Counted from the first letter of the stretch, positions 7,811 through 17,065 are shown. The stretch: DNA of 64,000 nt from Luteococcus sp038433155 (GCF_038433155.1 NZ_JBCDMW010000034.1:31444-95443), one strand, 5' to 3'. The notes: generated by a model not told the origin, from the sequence alone. Numbers and translations are program-made.

Positions 7811-8695
7811 TTACTGGCCCATCCGCTGGGCCTGCTGCTCCAGCCGCATGATCCGGTCCGCGGTGGCCGGGTGGGTGCTGAACAGCTGGCGCACGTTCAG
7901 GCCACCGAAGGGGTTGGCGATCATCATGTGGCTGGCGTTCACCAGATCCTTGGTGGGCGGCAGCGGCGCGGAGTACACGCCCTGCTCGATCTTCATCAGG
8001 GCGCGGGCCAGGGCAGTCGGGTCCCCGGTGAGCTGGGAGCCGTCCTCGTCGGCGTCGAACTCCCGGGTGCGGCTGATCGCCATCTGGATCACCGAGGCGG
8101 CCAGCGGCGCCATCAGCGCGGCCACCAGGATGCCGATCCCGGAGCCCCGGTCTTCGTCGCTGCGCCCGCCGCCGAACATGGCGCCGAAGCTGAGCATCTG
8201 GCCCACCGAGCTGATCACGCCGGCGATGGCCGCCGCCACCGAGCCGGTCAGGATGTCCCGGTTGTAGACGTGCATCAGCTCATGGCCCAGCACCGCGCGC
8301 AGCTCCCGCTCGTCCAGCAGTTGCAGGATGCCCTGGGTGCAGCAGACCGCGGCATGCTGCGGGTTGCGGCCGGTGGCGAAGGCATTGGGGCTCATCGTCG
8401 GGCTGATGTAGAGCCGGGGCATCGGCTGCCCGGCCTTGGCGGACAGCTCCTGCACGATCCGGTACATCCCGGGCGCCTGCTCAGGGCTGACCGGCTGCGC
8501 GCCCATGGCGCGGATGGCCAGCTTGTCCGAGTTCCAGTAGCTGTAGAAGGTGCTGGCGACGCCGAACAGGGCGAAGACCCAGATGAAGGTGGAGTTGTTG
8601 GTGTACGCGGCCAGGGCGCCACCCAGCAGCAGGAGCAGGCCGAAGATACCGCCGAACAGCATCGCGGTCTTCACTCCGTTGAAGTGGTTGTGCAT
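7811..8695 (-). CDS. htpX: zinc metalloprotease HtpX homolog (M48)
   Basis: A 294-residue membrane protease for quality control of membrane proteins. Two N-terminal transmembrane helices (about 10-30 and 35-52) are followed by the zinc site HELMH (138-142), two more hydrophobic segments, and the third ligand Glu in REFDADEDG. The active site would face the cytoplasm, as known for the family. The ATG at 8695 has GAAGG close upstream. The gene is monocistronic, bounded by a strong hairpin downstream and a 460-bp repeat-bearing gap upstream. Confidence 0.93.
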   Translation of the reverse strand: MHNHFNGVKTAMLFGGIFGLLLLLGGALAAYTNNSTFIWVFALFGVASTFYSYWNSDKLAIRAMGAQPVSPEQAPGMYRIVQELSAKAGQPMPRLYISPTMSPNAFATGRNPQHAAVCCTQGILQLLDERELRAVLGHELMHVYNRDILTGSVAAAIAGVISSVGQMLSFGAMFGGGRSDEDRGSGIGILVAALMAPLAASVIQMAISRTREFDADEDGSQLTGDPTALARALMKIEQGVYSAPLPPTKDLVNASHMMIANPFGGLNVRQLFSTHPATADRIMRLEQQAQRMGQ

Positions 8696-8748
8696 GCCTT
8701 CACAACGTCCGGCGCGGCCAAATCCTTCCCGGTGGGATGCGATCTCGA

Positions 8749-8835
8749 GGTTTGCGCCACAAACTGCATTCTGATTGCGACCCGATGCCAGATAGGCACT
8801 GGGTCCGGATCAGGATGCAGTTTGTGGCACAAACC
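8749..8835. repeat. long imperfect inverted repeat (41-nt arms)
   Basis: Arms 8749-8789 and 8795-8835 match at about 34 of 41 positions around a 5-nt loop (AGATA). The outer ends are GGTTTGYGCCACAAACTGCAT-like. It lies 54 bp upstream of htpX in the 8696-9161 gap, which otherwise contains only repeat-like sequence and the pta terminator. It could be a small non-autonomous mobile repeat or a structured RNA. Confidence 0.7.
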
Positions 8836-9097
8836 GGGGAACCCATGTGGAGGCCCTGCCGGGAAGCCGTGTCCTGGGCGCTTGCCGCTGCCAATCTGTG
8901 CCGATCACCTGGGCAGGGGCCCATGGCCGAGCAGGGGGAGTTGCCCATGTCTGGGTGGCTGGGTGGGACCTGCCCAGCGACTCAGGGGACGCCAGGACCG
9001 GCTGCTGGGCGGTGGAACCTCGGACAGGCGCGGGGATCGTGGCTTCGATGGGTGCGAATCCAGACGGGGCGTTGCCGAGGTGGCCCAGGACGTGACG

Positions 9098-9148
9098 AAG
9101 CCCCTCGTCGGGCTCGGGGACCGGGTCCCGTCACCCGTCGAGGGGCTT
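9098..9148. terminator. hairpin after pta, built from dispersed repeats
   Basis: AAGCCCCTCG (9098-9107) pairs with CGAGGGGCTT (9139-9148), with inner complementarity around GGGACC/GGTCCC. It sits 14 bp beyond the pta stop and its arms match the dispersed CCTCGACGGGCTC family, so the repeat may serve as the terminator. Confidence 0.6.
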
Positions 9149-9161
9149 GGTCGGTACTGGC

Positions 9162-11255
9162 TCAGGCCTCGCGCAGCGGCGAACCCGCACCGGCCGGGCG
9201 CTCCTGCGCCTGGATGGCGGTGATCGCCACGGTGCTGACGATGTCGTCCACCGTCGCACCCCGGGAGAGGTCGTTGACCGCGCAGTTCAGACCCTGCAGG
9301 GCGGGGCCGACGGCGATCGCGCCGGAGGTCCGCTGCACGGCCTTGTAGGTGTTGTTGCCGGTGTTCAGGTCCGGGAAGACGAAGACCGTGGCCTGGCCGG
9401 CCACCGGGGAACCCGGCATCTTCTTCTGCCCCACGGTGGGATCAATCGCGGCATCGAACTGGATCGGCCCCTCCACCACCAGGTCGGGGCGGGCCTGCTT
9501 GACCAGCTCGGTGGCCTCGCGCACCGCGTCGACGTCCGGGCCGGAACCCGATTCGCCGGTGGAGTAGCTCAGCATGGCCACCTTGGGCTCGATCCCGAAG
9601 GACTTGGCGGTGTCGGCGGAGCTGATCGCGATGTCGGCCAGCTGCTCCGGCGTCGGGTTGGGGTTGACGGCGCAGTCCCCGAAGACCAGCACCCGGTCCG
9701 GCATGCACATCAGGAAGGAGCTGGAGACCACCTTGATGCCCGGCTTGGTCTTGATGAACTCCAGGCTGGGCCGGATGGTGTTGGCGGTGGTGTTCACCGC
9801 GCCGGAGACCATGCCGTCGGCCATCCCGAAGTGCACCAGCATGGTGCCGAAGTAGGACGGGTCGGCCAGCTTCTCCTTGGCCTGCTCGAAGGTGACGCCC
9901 TTCTTGGCGCGCAGCTTGGCGTACTCGCCGGCGAACTTGTTCAGCAGCTCGTCGTCGGTCGGGTCGATGATCCGGGCCTTGGAGAGGTCGATCTTGAGCT
10001 TGCGGGCGCGCTTGTTGATGGTCAGCGAATCCCCGAGCAGCACGATCTGGGCCACATTGCGCTCCAGGATGATCGCGGCCGATTCCAGGATCCTGTCGTC
10101 CTGAGACTCGGGCAGCACGATGGTGCGCACGTCGGAGCGGGCCATGCTCATGATCTGGTTCTCGAACATCAGGGGGGTCCGCAGCTCGGAGCCGTGCCGG
10201 GCCAGCGAGTCCAGCAGCTGGGCCCCGTTGATGTTGTCGGCGAACAGCTTGCGGCTGATCTCCATCTTGCGCGGGGAGCTGGTGCGGGTGCCCTCCAGCC
10301 GGGACAGCCGCTGGGCCGTCTCGTAGGTGGTCTCCTGGACGGTGCAGATCGGCAGCCGGGCGTCGATGCTGTTCATCAGCGTGCGCACATTGGCCGGGAT
10401 CTCGTAACCGCCGGTCAGCACGACGGCCGCCAGGTCCGGGAAGGACTGCGAGCGGTGCGCCAGCACCAGGCCGGGCAGCAGGTCCACCCGGTCCGCGGGC
10501 ATCACGACGGTGTGGTCGGGCTGCATCCGGTTCAGCAGGTTGGGCAGGGTCATGCCGGCGACAGTGATGCCCAGCGACTCCTTGCTCAGCTCCCGCTGGC
10601 TGCCGATCCACAGGTCGGCACCCAAGGCGTCCACCTGCATCTCGACGGTGGGGGCGGCCAGCAGGTTGGTCTCCGGCAGCACACCGGTGACCAGGTCACC
10701 GCGGATCCCGGCCAGGGCGATCCGGGCCTCGTCGGACAGCTCGGGGGCAATCCGGGTGGCGATCACCGCGAAGATGGAATTGTGCAGCCGCTCGAACTCG
10801 GCCAAGCCCACCTCGGCGGAGCGACGCACCTCGTCGACGGTGCGGTTCTTGCCGCGCACGGCCAGCAGCACCGGGGCGTTCAGGTTGGCGGCCACCCGGG
10901 CGTTGAAGTTCATCTCGATCGGGGCCGAGACATCGGCGTAGTCCGAACCGACGATCACCAGCGCGTCGTACTTCTTGCGCAGCGTCTCGTAGCGGTTGAC
11001 GATCGTGGTCATTGCCTCGTCGGGATCGGCGGCGAACTCGGCGTAGTCGATGCCGATGGCGTCGTCATAGGACTGGGGGACCGCCTCCTGGGCGATCAGC
11101 GTGCGGGTGACGATGTCGTCGTCCGCGTGCTTCACCAGCGGACGGAAGACTCCCACGGAGTTGACGGTACGAGCGAGGGCTTCGACAAGGCCGAGAGCAA
11201 TCGTGCTCTTGCCGACACCACCCTCGGAGGACGCGATGTATACGGCTGTGGTCAC
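9162..11255 (-). CDS. pta: phosphate acetyltransferase
   Basis: A 697-residue long-form Pta converting acetyl-CoA and phosphate to acetyl phosphate and CoA. An N-terminal P-loop domain (EGGVGKST, 11-18) of the dethiobiotin synthetase-like type is followed by a DRTGG-type regulatory domain (about 215-330) and the catalytic PTA domain (about 370-690, with SYSTGESGSGPD). Together with AckA it forms the acetate overflow and assimilation pathway. The start is GTG 11255 and looks leaderless (TAGGGT 6 nt upstream). A repeat-based hairpin ends the unit. Confidence 0.96.
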   Translation of the reverse strand: MTTAVYIASSEGGVGKSTIALGLVEALARTVNSVGVFRPLVKHADDDIVTRTLIAQEAVPQSYDDAIGIDYAEFAADPDEAMTTIVNRYETLRKKYDALVIVGSDYADVSAPIEMNFNARVAANLNAPVLLAVRGKNRTVDEVRRSAEVGLAEFERLHNSIFAVIATRIAPELSDEARIALAGIRGDLVTGVLPETNLLAAPTVEMQVDALGADLWIGSQRELSKESLGITVAGMTLPNLLNRMQPDHTVVMPADRVDLLPGLVLAHRSQSFPDLAAVVLTGGYEIPANVRTLMNSIDARLPICTVQETTYETAQRLSRLEGTRTSSPRKMEISRKLFADNINGAQLLDSLARHGSELRTPLMFENQIMSMARSDVRTIVLPESQDDRILESAAIILERNVAQIVLLGDSLTINKRARKLKIDLSKARIIDPTDDELLNKFAGEYAKLRAKKGVTFEQAKEKLADPSYFGTMLVHFGMADGMVSGAVNTTANTIRPSLEFIKTKPGIKVVSSSFLMCMPDRVLVFGDCAVNPNPTPEQLADIAISSADTAKSFGIEPKVAMLSYSTGESGSGPDVDAVREATELVKQARPDLVVEGPIQFDAAIDPTVGQKKMPGSPVAGQATVFVFPDLNTGNNTYKAVQRTSGAIAVGPALQGLNCAVNDLSRGATVDDIVSTVAITAIQAQERPAGAGSPLREA

Positions 11256-11261
11256 ACTGCG

Positions 11262-11267
11262 ACCCTA
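11262..11267 (-). promoter_or_regulatory. pta -10 box (leaderless type)
   Basis: TAGGGT with 6 nt to the GTG start of pta. Confidence 0.55.
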
Positions 11268-11327
11268 CCCCCGCCGAGCATCGGCTGGGAACGCGGGATC
11301 CGGTCTGCCGGAACCGCCCGGCACCGG

Positions 11328-11786
11328 TCAGTGGACGGCGGAGTCCGCCGTGGAACGGGTGGCGGCCTGCGAGGCGCGGTCGATGAAGTGGCCGGCCGCC
11401 AGCCCGTCGACCAGGCCCAGGCCACCGCCAACCCAGCCGATCCACTCGTGGCCGGCCCAGAAGGCAACGCCCAGGATTGCCAGCAGCACGGCGAAGCCGT
11501 AGGCCAGCCAGAAGGGGCGGGCCAGGTGGCTGAACTGGCGGGCGATGTGCCGGTGGTTGTTGGCGAAGATGCCCAACGCGGCCACGCACGCGCCGACCAC
11601 CAGCAGGGCGGCGGGAATGGCGATCTTCAGGCTCAGCACGCTGAGCAGGAAGCCGGCCACCAGCGCCGCCAACCCCAGCAGCACGAAGTACAGGGCAAAG
11701 GTGCGTCCGGCTCGGCGGGACACCGCGAGCAGGGCATTCGGGTCGGCGATGCTCGACTGGCCCGGGGTGTGCTGGTGCTGGCTCAT
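11328..11786 (-). CDS. small membrane protein of unknown function
   Basis: 152 residues starting at ATG 11786. A hydrophilic N-terminus of about 30 residues is followed by four hydrophobic segments: two around 30-80 (FVLLGLAALVAGFLL, IPAALLVVGACVAALG) and two around 95-135. The C-terminus is short and cytoplasm-like. No catalytic motif was recognised. It is divergent from nfo, with 141 bp between, and 72 bp upstream of pta in the same direction, so it may share the pta message. Confidence 0.7.
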   Translation of the reverse strand: MSQHQHTPGQSSIADPNALLAVSRRAGRTFALYFVLLGLAALVAGFLLSVLSLKIAIPAALLVVGACVAALGIFANNHRHIARQFSHLARPFWLAYGFAVLLAILGVAFWAGHEWIGWVGGGLGLVDGLAAGHFIDRASQAATRSTADSAVH

Positions 11787-11914
11787 GCCCACAGTTTCGC
11801 AGATTCTTTGTCGCAGGTGCCCGGACGCGCCCGGATGCGCCCGGCCCATGGGCCCCGGGCGGAGGGGTGGCGGTGCGAAGGCGTCGGTGGCGCGGAAATG
11901 TCACAGGTGCCGAT

Positions 11915-11920
11915 TAGAGT
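11915..11920 (+). promoter_or_regulatory. nfo -10 box (leaderless type)
   Basis: TAGAGT with 7 nt to the ATG at 11928. Confidence 0.55.
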
Positions 11921-11927
11921 CGTGGTC

Positions 11928-12722
11928 ATGATCCAGATGGGTGCGCATGTTGACCAGACTGACCCGATTGCGGAGGCCACCGCCCGCGGGGCCACCGCCG
12001 TGCAGTTCTTCCTGGGCGACCCGCAGGGCTGGAAGGGGCCGCGGGTGGACTATGCCGGCGGCGCGGAGCAGCTGAAGGCCGACGCCGAGGCGGCCGGCAT
12101 CCAGCTGTGGGTGCATGCCCCCTATGTGATCAACCTGGCCAGCACCAACAACCGCATCCGGATCCCGTCGCGCAAGCTGCTGCAGCAGAACGTCAAGGCG
12201 GCTGCCGAGATCGGGGCGGCCGGGGTGATCGTGCACGGTGGCCACGTCGGCAAGGAGGATGACCCGGCCGTCGGCTTCGACAACTGGCGCAAGGCCGTCG
12301 ACGGGTTGGAGATGGCCTGCCCGATCCTGATCGAGAACACCGCCGGCGGCGCCAATGCAATGGCCCGGCACCTGGAGCGGATCGACCAGCTGTGGAGCAC
12401 CATCGGCTCCGCGTCGGATGCCGACCAGGTGGGTTTCTGCCTGGACACCTGTCATGCGCACGCGGGCGGTGAGGAACTCGTCGGTCTGGTGGACCGGATC
12501 AAGGCCATCACCGGCCGGATCGACCTGGTGCACGTCAACGATTCCCGCGACGCCTTCAACTCCGGCGCCGACCGGCACGCCAACCTGGGGCAGGGGCAGG
12601 TGGATCCCTCGGGTCTGACCGAGGTGGCTAGGCTGGCCGCCGCACCCCTGGTGCTGGAAACCCCTGGGGACGCCCAGGTACACGCCCTGGAGCTGGACTA
12701 CCTGAAGGAGAACCTCGCCTGA
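11928..12722 (+). CDS. nfo: deoxyribonuclease IV (AP endonuclease)
   Basis: A 264-residue TIM-barrel enzyme cutting DNA at abasic sites in base-excision repair. The three-zinc ligand motifs are all recognisable in order: VHAPY, VIVHGGH, ENTAGG, CLDTCHAHAGG, VHVNDSRD, DRHANLGQG and LETPG. The length is slightly short for the family but complete. The start is leaderless by promoter position. Its stop overlaps the start of the first acyl-CoA ligase gene (TGATG), an operon with no obvious functional link. Confidence 0.92.
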   Translation: MIQMGAHVDQTDPIAEATARGATAVQFFLGDPQGWKGPRVDYAGGAEQLKADAEAAGIQLWVHAPYVINLASTNNRIRIPSRKLLQQNVKAAAEIGAAGVIVHGGHVGKEDDPAVGFDNWRKAVDGLEMACPILIENTAGGANAMARHLERIDQLWSTIGSASDADQVGFCLDTCHAHAGGEELVGLVDRIKAITGRIDLVHVNDSRDAFNSGADRHANLGQGQVDPSGLTEVARLAAAPLVLETPGDAQVHALELDYLKENLA

Positions 12723-14644
12723 TGAGCATTGACCAGTCCGGACCGAGCCCCAAGGTGATTGCCCCCCGGCCGGATCTGCCGCCGGTGCCGCGTACCTCCC
12801 CCGCGCAGGTGATCGACGAGAGCAACTTCCACCTGGCCCGGATGATCGCGGACTCGGCGGTGCGCTTCGCGACCCGGCCGGCGACCCGCGTCGAGGGACC
12901 CGACGGCCAGTGGCAGGTGGACAGCTACCCGGACTTCCACACCAAAATCCTGGCGCTTGCCCGGGCGCTGGTGGCCCGCGGTGTCCAGCCCGGGGAGCGG
13001 GTGGTGATCTTCAGCAGCAATCGGCCGGAGTGGTCGGTCTGTGACCTGGGTGGGCTGAGCGCGGGCGCCATCATGGTGCCGATCTTTGCCACCTCGACGG
13101 CCGCGCAGGTGCGGCACATCCTGACCGACTCCGGTGCGGGCTGGGTCTTCGTCGCCGGGCAGCGCGAAGCGGAACTGGTCTTCGAGGCCTTGGGTGTGGC
13201 GGCGTCCGATGACCCGTCGATGGGCTTGGGGAGCATGTCGACGGACTCTGAAGGGGTGACCGTCTTCTCCTTCGACCCGGTGCCCCGCCTGACGTCGCTG
13301 GCCGAGCTGTTGGCCGAGGACAATGCCTCCCAGACCGACGAGGTGGAGCGGCGCATCGCGGCCGGCCGGCCGGAAGACGTCGCCACCATCGTCTACACGT
13401 CGGGCACCACCGGCATCGCCAAGGGTGTCATGCTCACGCACGGCGGCTTCGGCAACCAGCTGGCCGCCATCGACGACTGCTGGGACTTCCAGCCCGAGGA
13501 CCATTCGGTCTGCTTCCTGCCGCTGGCGCACTCGTTGGAGCGGCTGTGGACCTTCCACCTGTTCCACTGCGGCTGCCAGAACACCTACTGCCCCAACCCC
13601 AAGAAGATCGGCGAGCTGCTGCCCAAGGCGCAGCCGACGCTGCTGGTCAGTGTCCCGATGCTGTTCGAGAAGGTGATGGCCGGCGCCAAGGAGAAGGCCT
13701 CCGGCTCGGCGGCCCGGCAGACCATGGAGTGGGCCCTTCGGGTGGGCGGCCAGTGCCAACGCGCCTACCGCAAGGGCAAGCAACCCGCGGCCTACTGGCG
13801 GGCGCAGCTGCCGTTGGCGGACAAGCTGGTGCTCTCCAAGATCAGGCAGGCCGTCGGCGGCAACAAGACCCTGATGGTCTCCGGCGGTGCCCCGCTGCGG
13901 CGTGAGGTGGAGGAATTCTTCTCCGCCGCCGGAATCCTGCTGGGCCAGGGATACGGTTTGACCGAATCCGGCCCCATGATGACCATCTACCGCAACAACC
14001 ACTACAAGCTGGGCACCGTCGGCTTCGTGATCAAGGGCAGTGACCTGAGCATCGCCGACGGCGGGGAGATCCTGGTCCGCGGCGGCAGCGTGATGAAGGG
14101 TTACTGGAACAATCCGGAGGCCACCGCGGCCGCCATCCGCGACGGGTGGCTGCACACCGGCGACGTCGGCTACGTGGATCCGGAGGGATTCGTCACCATC
14201 ACCGACCGGCTGAAGGACATCATCGTCACCGCCAACGGCAAGAACGTGGCGCCGCAGGCGGTGGAGGCCGCGCTGATGGCCGACCCGATCTTCGAGCAGA
14301 CCATCGTGGTGGGGGATGCCCGGCCCTGCCTGGTGGCGGTGGTGCAGCCCAGCCGCGACGGCTGGAAGAGTCTGGCCGACGAGCTGGGGCTGGACGACGA
14401 CCCGCAGCAGCTCACCCGTGATCCCACGGTGATCGAGGCCTTGCGCTCCCGGGTGGCGAAGCTGACCGAGGAACTGGCGCACCACGAGCAGGTGCGCGGG
14501 GTGGTGCTGGCCAATGACCGGATCACCCTGGCGAGCGGCCTGGTCACGTCGACGATGAAGTTGAAGCGCCGGGAGATCGAGAAGGTCTTTGCCAAGGAGA
14601 TCGAGCAGCTCTACGCGGAACTCAAGCGCTCGCGGCGTCGCTGA
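12722..14644 (+). CDS. long-chain acyl-CoA synthetase (AMP-forming), copy 1
   Basis: A 640-residue adenylate-forming ligase activating a fatty acid to its CoA thioester. The P-loop-like motif YTSGTTGIAKG lies at about 225, the aromatic motif GYGLTESGP in the middle, and LHTGDVGYVD and DRLKDIIVTANGKNVAPQ near the C-terminus. The last carries the catalytic Lys region. It is translationally coupled to nfo. A paralog follows at 14759, and the two share most motifs and long identical runs, consistent with tandem duplication. Confidence 0.9.
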   Translation: MSIDQSGPSPKVIAPRPDLPPVPRTSPAQVIDESNFHLARMIADSAVRFATRPATRVEGPDGQWQVDSYPDFHTKILALARALVARGVQPGERVVIFSSNRPEWSVCDLGGLSAGAIMVPIFATSTAAQVRHILTDSGAGWVFVAGQREAELVFEALGVAASDDPSMGLGSMSTDSEGVTVFSFDPVPRLTSLAELLAEDNASQTDEVERRIAAGRPEDVATIVYTSGTTGIAKGVMLTHGGFGNQLAAIDDCWDFQPEDHSVCFLPLAHSLERLWTFHLFHCGCQNTYCPNPKKIGELLPKAQPTLLVSVPMLFEKVMAGAKEKASGSAARQTMEWALRVGGQCQRAYRKGKQPAAYWRAQLPLADKLVLSKIRQAVGGNKTLMVSGGAPLRREVEEFFSAAGILLGQGYGLTESGPMMTIYRNNHYKLGTVGFVIKGSDLSIADGGEILVRGGSVMKGYWNNPEATAAAIRDGWLHTGDVGYVDPEGFVTITDRLKDIIVTANGKNVAPQAVEAALMADPIFEQTIVVGDARPCLVAVVQPSRDGWKSLADELGLDDDPQQLTRDPTVIEALRSRVAKLTEELAHHEQVRGVVLANDRITLASGLVTSTMKLKRREIEKVFAKEIEQLYAELKRSRRR

Positions 14645-14713
14645 ACCCCAGATCGGCTGAGGACTTGTGGGGGTCGACGTGGCGGAATGGCCCCGCGGAT
14701 GCAAGAATCTTGG

Positions 14714-14727
14714 CTACGCAACCGTAG
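14714..14727. promoter_or_regulatory. inverted repeat upstream of acyl-CoA ligase 2
   Basis: CTACG-CAAC-CGTAG, a perfect 5-4-5 palindrome 32 bp before the ATG of the second ligase. Its form resembles operators of TetR-type repressors of fatty-acid genes; that assignment is inference and no regulator gene is adjacent. Confidence 0.5.
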
Positions 14728-14758
14728 GTTTCCCCTCCGTCTCTCCGAAAGGTCTGGC

Positions 14759-16591
14759 ATGGAACACCTCGCCCACATGTTCCGTTCCGTCGTCGCCGAG
14801 CACGGTCATCGGCCGGCAACCAGGGTCCTGGTCGACGACGACTGGGTGGTACAGACCTATTCCGAGCTCGCCCTGGCGGTGCACCGGACGGCGCGCGCCC
14901 TGGTGGACGCCGGCGTGCAGGCGGGTGACCGAGTCTCGATCTTTGCCCACAATTGCCCGGAGTGGACCCAGATCGACTACGCCTGCATGACCATCGGAGC
15001 GGTGCCCACCCCGATCTACGCCACCAGCACCTCGGAGCAGATCAGGCACATCATCAACGACTCCGGCGCACGGTTGATCTTCGTCGGTGGGGAGTCCGAG
15101 GCGCGTCGCTGCCTTGAGGTGCTGCCCGAGATGCCCAGCGTGCTCAAGCTGGTCTCGATCGATTCGCTGCCCGTGGGGTTGGGGGAGCCCGGGCTCGTGA
15201 CGGGGTTGACGCAGTTCGACGAGGTGTCCGGTGACGAGGCTCGGCTGGCCGAGCTGGACGCGGAGGTGGAGCGACGGTTCAACGCCGTCAGCCCGGATGA
15301 CCTGAGCGCGATCATCTACACCTCCGGCACCACCGGGGATCCCAAGGGTGTGATGCTGCAGCACAAGGCGATGATGGCGCAGGTCGCCGCGCTCGAGGTG
15401 CATTTCAACTACGTCACCCCCGATGACCACAGCCTGTGCTTCCTGCCGCTCTCCCACGCACTGGAACGCGGGTGGTTCACCTTCGTCGTCAGTCACGGCT
15501 GCATGAACACCTACGTGCCCGATGCCAAGCAGGTGGCGGACATGCTGGTGCGGGCCAAGCCGACGATGATGGCCAGCGTCCCCAAGCTGTTCGAGAAGGT
15601 CTACGCGACGGCGCATGCCAAGGTGGCCAACGACCCCGCTCGCAAGAGGATCTTCGACTGGGCGCTGCGGGTGGGTGGTCAGTGCCAACGCGCCTTCCGC
15701 AAGGGCAAGCAGCCCAACCTGTACTGGCGCGCCCAGCTTCCGCTGGCGGACAAGCTGGTGCTGTCCAGCATCCGTGAGGCGATGGGGGGCAACAAGCAGG
15801 TGCTGGCCTGCGGCGGCGCGCCATTGCGGGTCCAGGTGGAGGAGTTCTTCTCCGCAGCGGGTTTGCTGGTGCTGCAGGGTTTCGGACTGACCGAGGCCTC
15901 TCCGCTGGTCAGCTTCAATCCGCCGACGGCCTTCAAGTTCGGCACCTGTGGGCCGGTGATGCCCGGTGGCGAGCTGCGGATCGGCGAGGGTGGGGAGATC
16001 CTGTACCAGGGGCCCAACGTGATGAAGGGCTACTGGAACAATCCGGAGGCCACTGCCGCGGCCTTCACCGAGGACGGCTGGCTGCGCACCGGCGATGGCG
16101 GGTACGTAGACAATGACGGCTACCTGGTGATCAATGACCGACTCAAGGACATCATCGTCACCCTGAATGGCAAGAACATCGCTCCGCAGCCGATCGAGGG
16201 TCTGCTGCTGGCCGACCCGCTCTTCGAGCATGCGGTGTTGCTGGGCGACAACCGCCCCTGCCTCACCCTGTTGGTCAAGCCGTCGCTGCCGCACCTGGCG
16301 GAGATCGCGGAGAAGCGCGGGATCAGCTATGCTAGCCCGGCCGAGTTGATGGACAACTCCGAGGTGGCCGAGGAGCTGCGCCAGCGGGTGTTGGCGCTGA
16401 CCGCCAAGCTCCCCAGCCACGAGCAGATCCGGGACCTGCGGGTGCTGCTGGAGGACTTCACGATGGACAACGGGCTGCTCACCCCGACGCTGAAGGTGAA
16501 GCGGCGCGAGGTGGAGAAGCGCTTCGGTGAGGTGATCGACGACATGTACGCCAAGATGGCCGAGCGCCGCAAGGGGTCCCCGGAGAAGTAG
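14759..16591 (+). CDS. long-chain acyl-CoA synthetase (AMP-forming), copy 2
   Basis: A 610-residue paralog of the preceding ligase with the same order of motifs: YTSGTTGDPKG (about 187), GFGLTEASP, LRTGDGGYVD and DRLKDIIVTLNGKNIAPQ. The start ATG at 14759 follows GAAAGG and removes about 24 unconserved upstream codons. It is 114 bp from copy 1 and has its own palindrome at 14714-14727, so the two may be regulated separately. Likely fatty acid uptake, recycling or activation for lipid synthesis; chain length is not readable. Confidence 0.9.
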   Translation: MEHLAHMFRSVVAEHGHRPATRVLVDDDWVVQTYSELALAVHRTARALVDAGVQAGDRVSIFAHNCPEWTQIDYACMTIGAVPTPIYATSTSEQIRHIINDSGARLIFVGGESEARRCLEVLPEMPSVLKLVSIDSLPVGLGEPGLVTGLTQFDEVSGDEARLAELDAEVERRFNAVSPDDLSAIIYTSGTTGDPKGVMLQHKAMMAQVAALEVHFNYVTPDDHSLCFLPLSHALERGWFTFVVSHGCMNTYVPDAKQVADMLVRAKPTMMASVPKLFEKVYATAHAKVANDPARKRIFDWALRVGGQCQRAFRKGKQPNLYWRAQLPLADKLVLSSIREAMGGNKQVLACGGAPLRVQVEEFFSAAGLLVLQGFGLTEASPLVSFNPPTAFKFGTCGPVMPGGELRIGEGGEILYQGPNVMKGYWNNPEATAAAFTEDGWLRTGDGGYVDNDGYLVINDRLKDIIVTLNGKNIAPQPIEGLLLADPLFEHAVLLGDNRPCLTLLVKPSLPHLAEIAEKRGISYASPAELMDNSEVAEELRQRVLALTAKLPSHEQIRDLRVLLEDFTMDNGLLTPTLKVKRREVEKRFGEVIDDMYAKMAERRKGSPEK

Positions 16592-16627
16592 CCCCCACGG
16601 CAGGGCCACGGGCGCACGGGAAGCGGC

Positions 16628-17065
16628 TCAAAAGCCCAGGTGGCGCAGCACCGCCAGGCTCAGCGGGGCCTGGTCGGCGGGGAAGGGGAGCGTCGCGTCC
16701 AGCCAACGTAGCTCCTCGATCTCCGCGGCCACCCCGTGGATCGGGACCGACGGGTGGCTGAAGACCACCGACTCCACCAGGTGTCCCGCCTCATTGGCGG
16801 CCGCGGCGCTGAAGGTCCCGATCAGTTCCAGCCGGTCGGGGTCCAGCGCGACGCCCAACTCCTCATGCAGTTCCCGAAGTGCGGTCTGTGCTGGGTCCTC
16901 GCCCGGCTCCGGCTTGCCGCCCGGGAACATGAACATGCTGGTGCCGCGCTTGCGCACCGTGAGGAAGTGGCCCCGCTCGTCGCGCAGGACGACGGCGGAG
17001 ACCCGGATGACCGGCTGGTGATCGTTCACCCGGGCGACGCTATCCGATCCGCGTGACCTGGGCAT
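16628..17065 (-). CDS. Nudix hydrolase
   Basis: A 145-residue Nudix protein, or 133 from the GTG at 17029. The Nudix box runs GGKPEPGEDPAQTALRELHE followed by ELG, and the GX5EX7REUXEEXGU residues are complete. Such enzymes hydrolyse nucleoside diphosphates linked to another moiety, often oxidised nucleotides. The substrate here is unknown. GTG 17029 is attractive because a TAGCGT box lies 7 nt before it. It converges with the second acyl-CoA ligase gene, with 36 bp between. Confidence 0.85.
   Translation of the reverse strand: MPRSRGSDSVARVNDHQPVIRVSAVVLRDERGHFLTVRKRGTSMFMFPGGKPEPGEDPAQTALRELHEELGVALDPDRLELIGTFSAAAANEAGHLVESVVFSHPSVPIHGVAAEIEELRWLDATLPFPADQAPLSLAVLRHLGF
17037..17042 (-). 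promoter_or_regulatory. Nudix gene -10 box (leaderless type)
   Basis: TAGCGT with 7 nt to GTG 17029. If used, it excludes the ATG at 17065 as the start. Confidence 0.45.

Noticed and set aside
8700..8948. Small minus-strand protein upstream of htpX
   Set aside because: It translates through the 41-nt inverted repeat and has no protein-like pattern.
9147..12722. A 1191-codon plus-strand frame opposite pta
   Set aside because: Shadow of pta caused by high GC. Only its last 264 codons (nfo) look like protein; the rest is Gly/His/Gln/Val-rich low-complexity sequence.
12698..16609. Long minus-strand frames opposite the acyl-CoA ligases
   Set aside because: His/Gln/Gly-rich antisense shadows; the plus-strand ligases carry all motifs.
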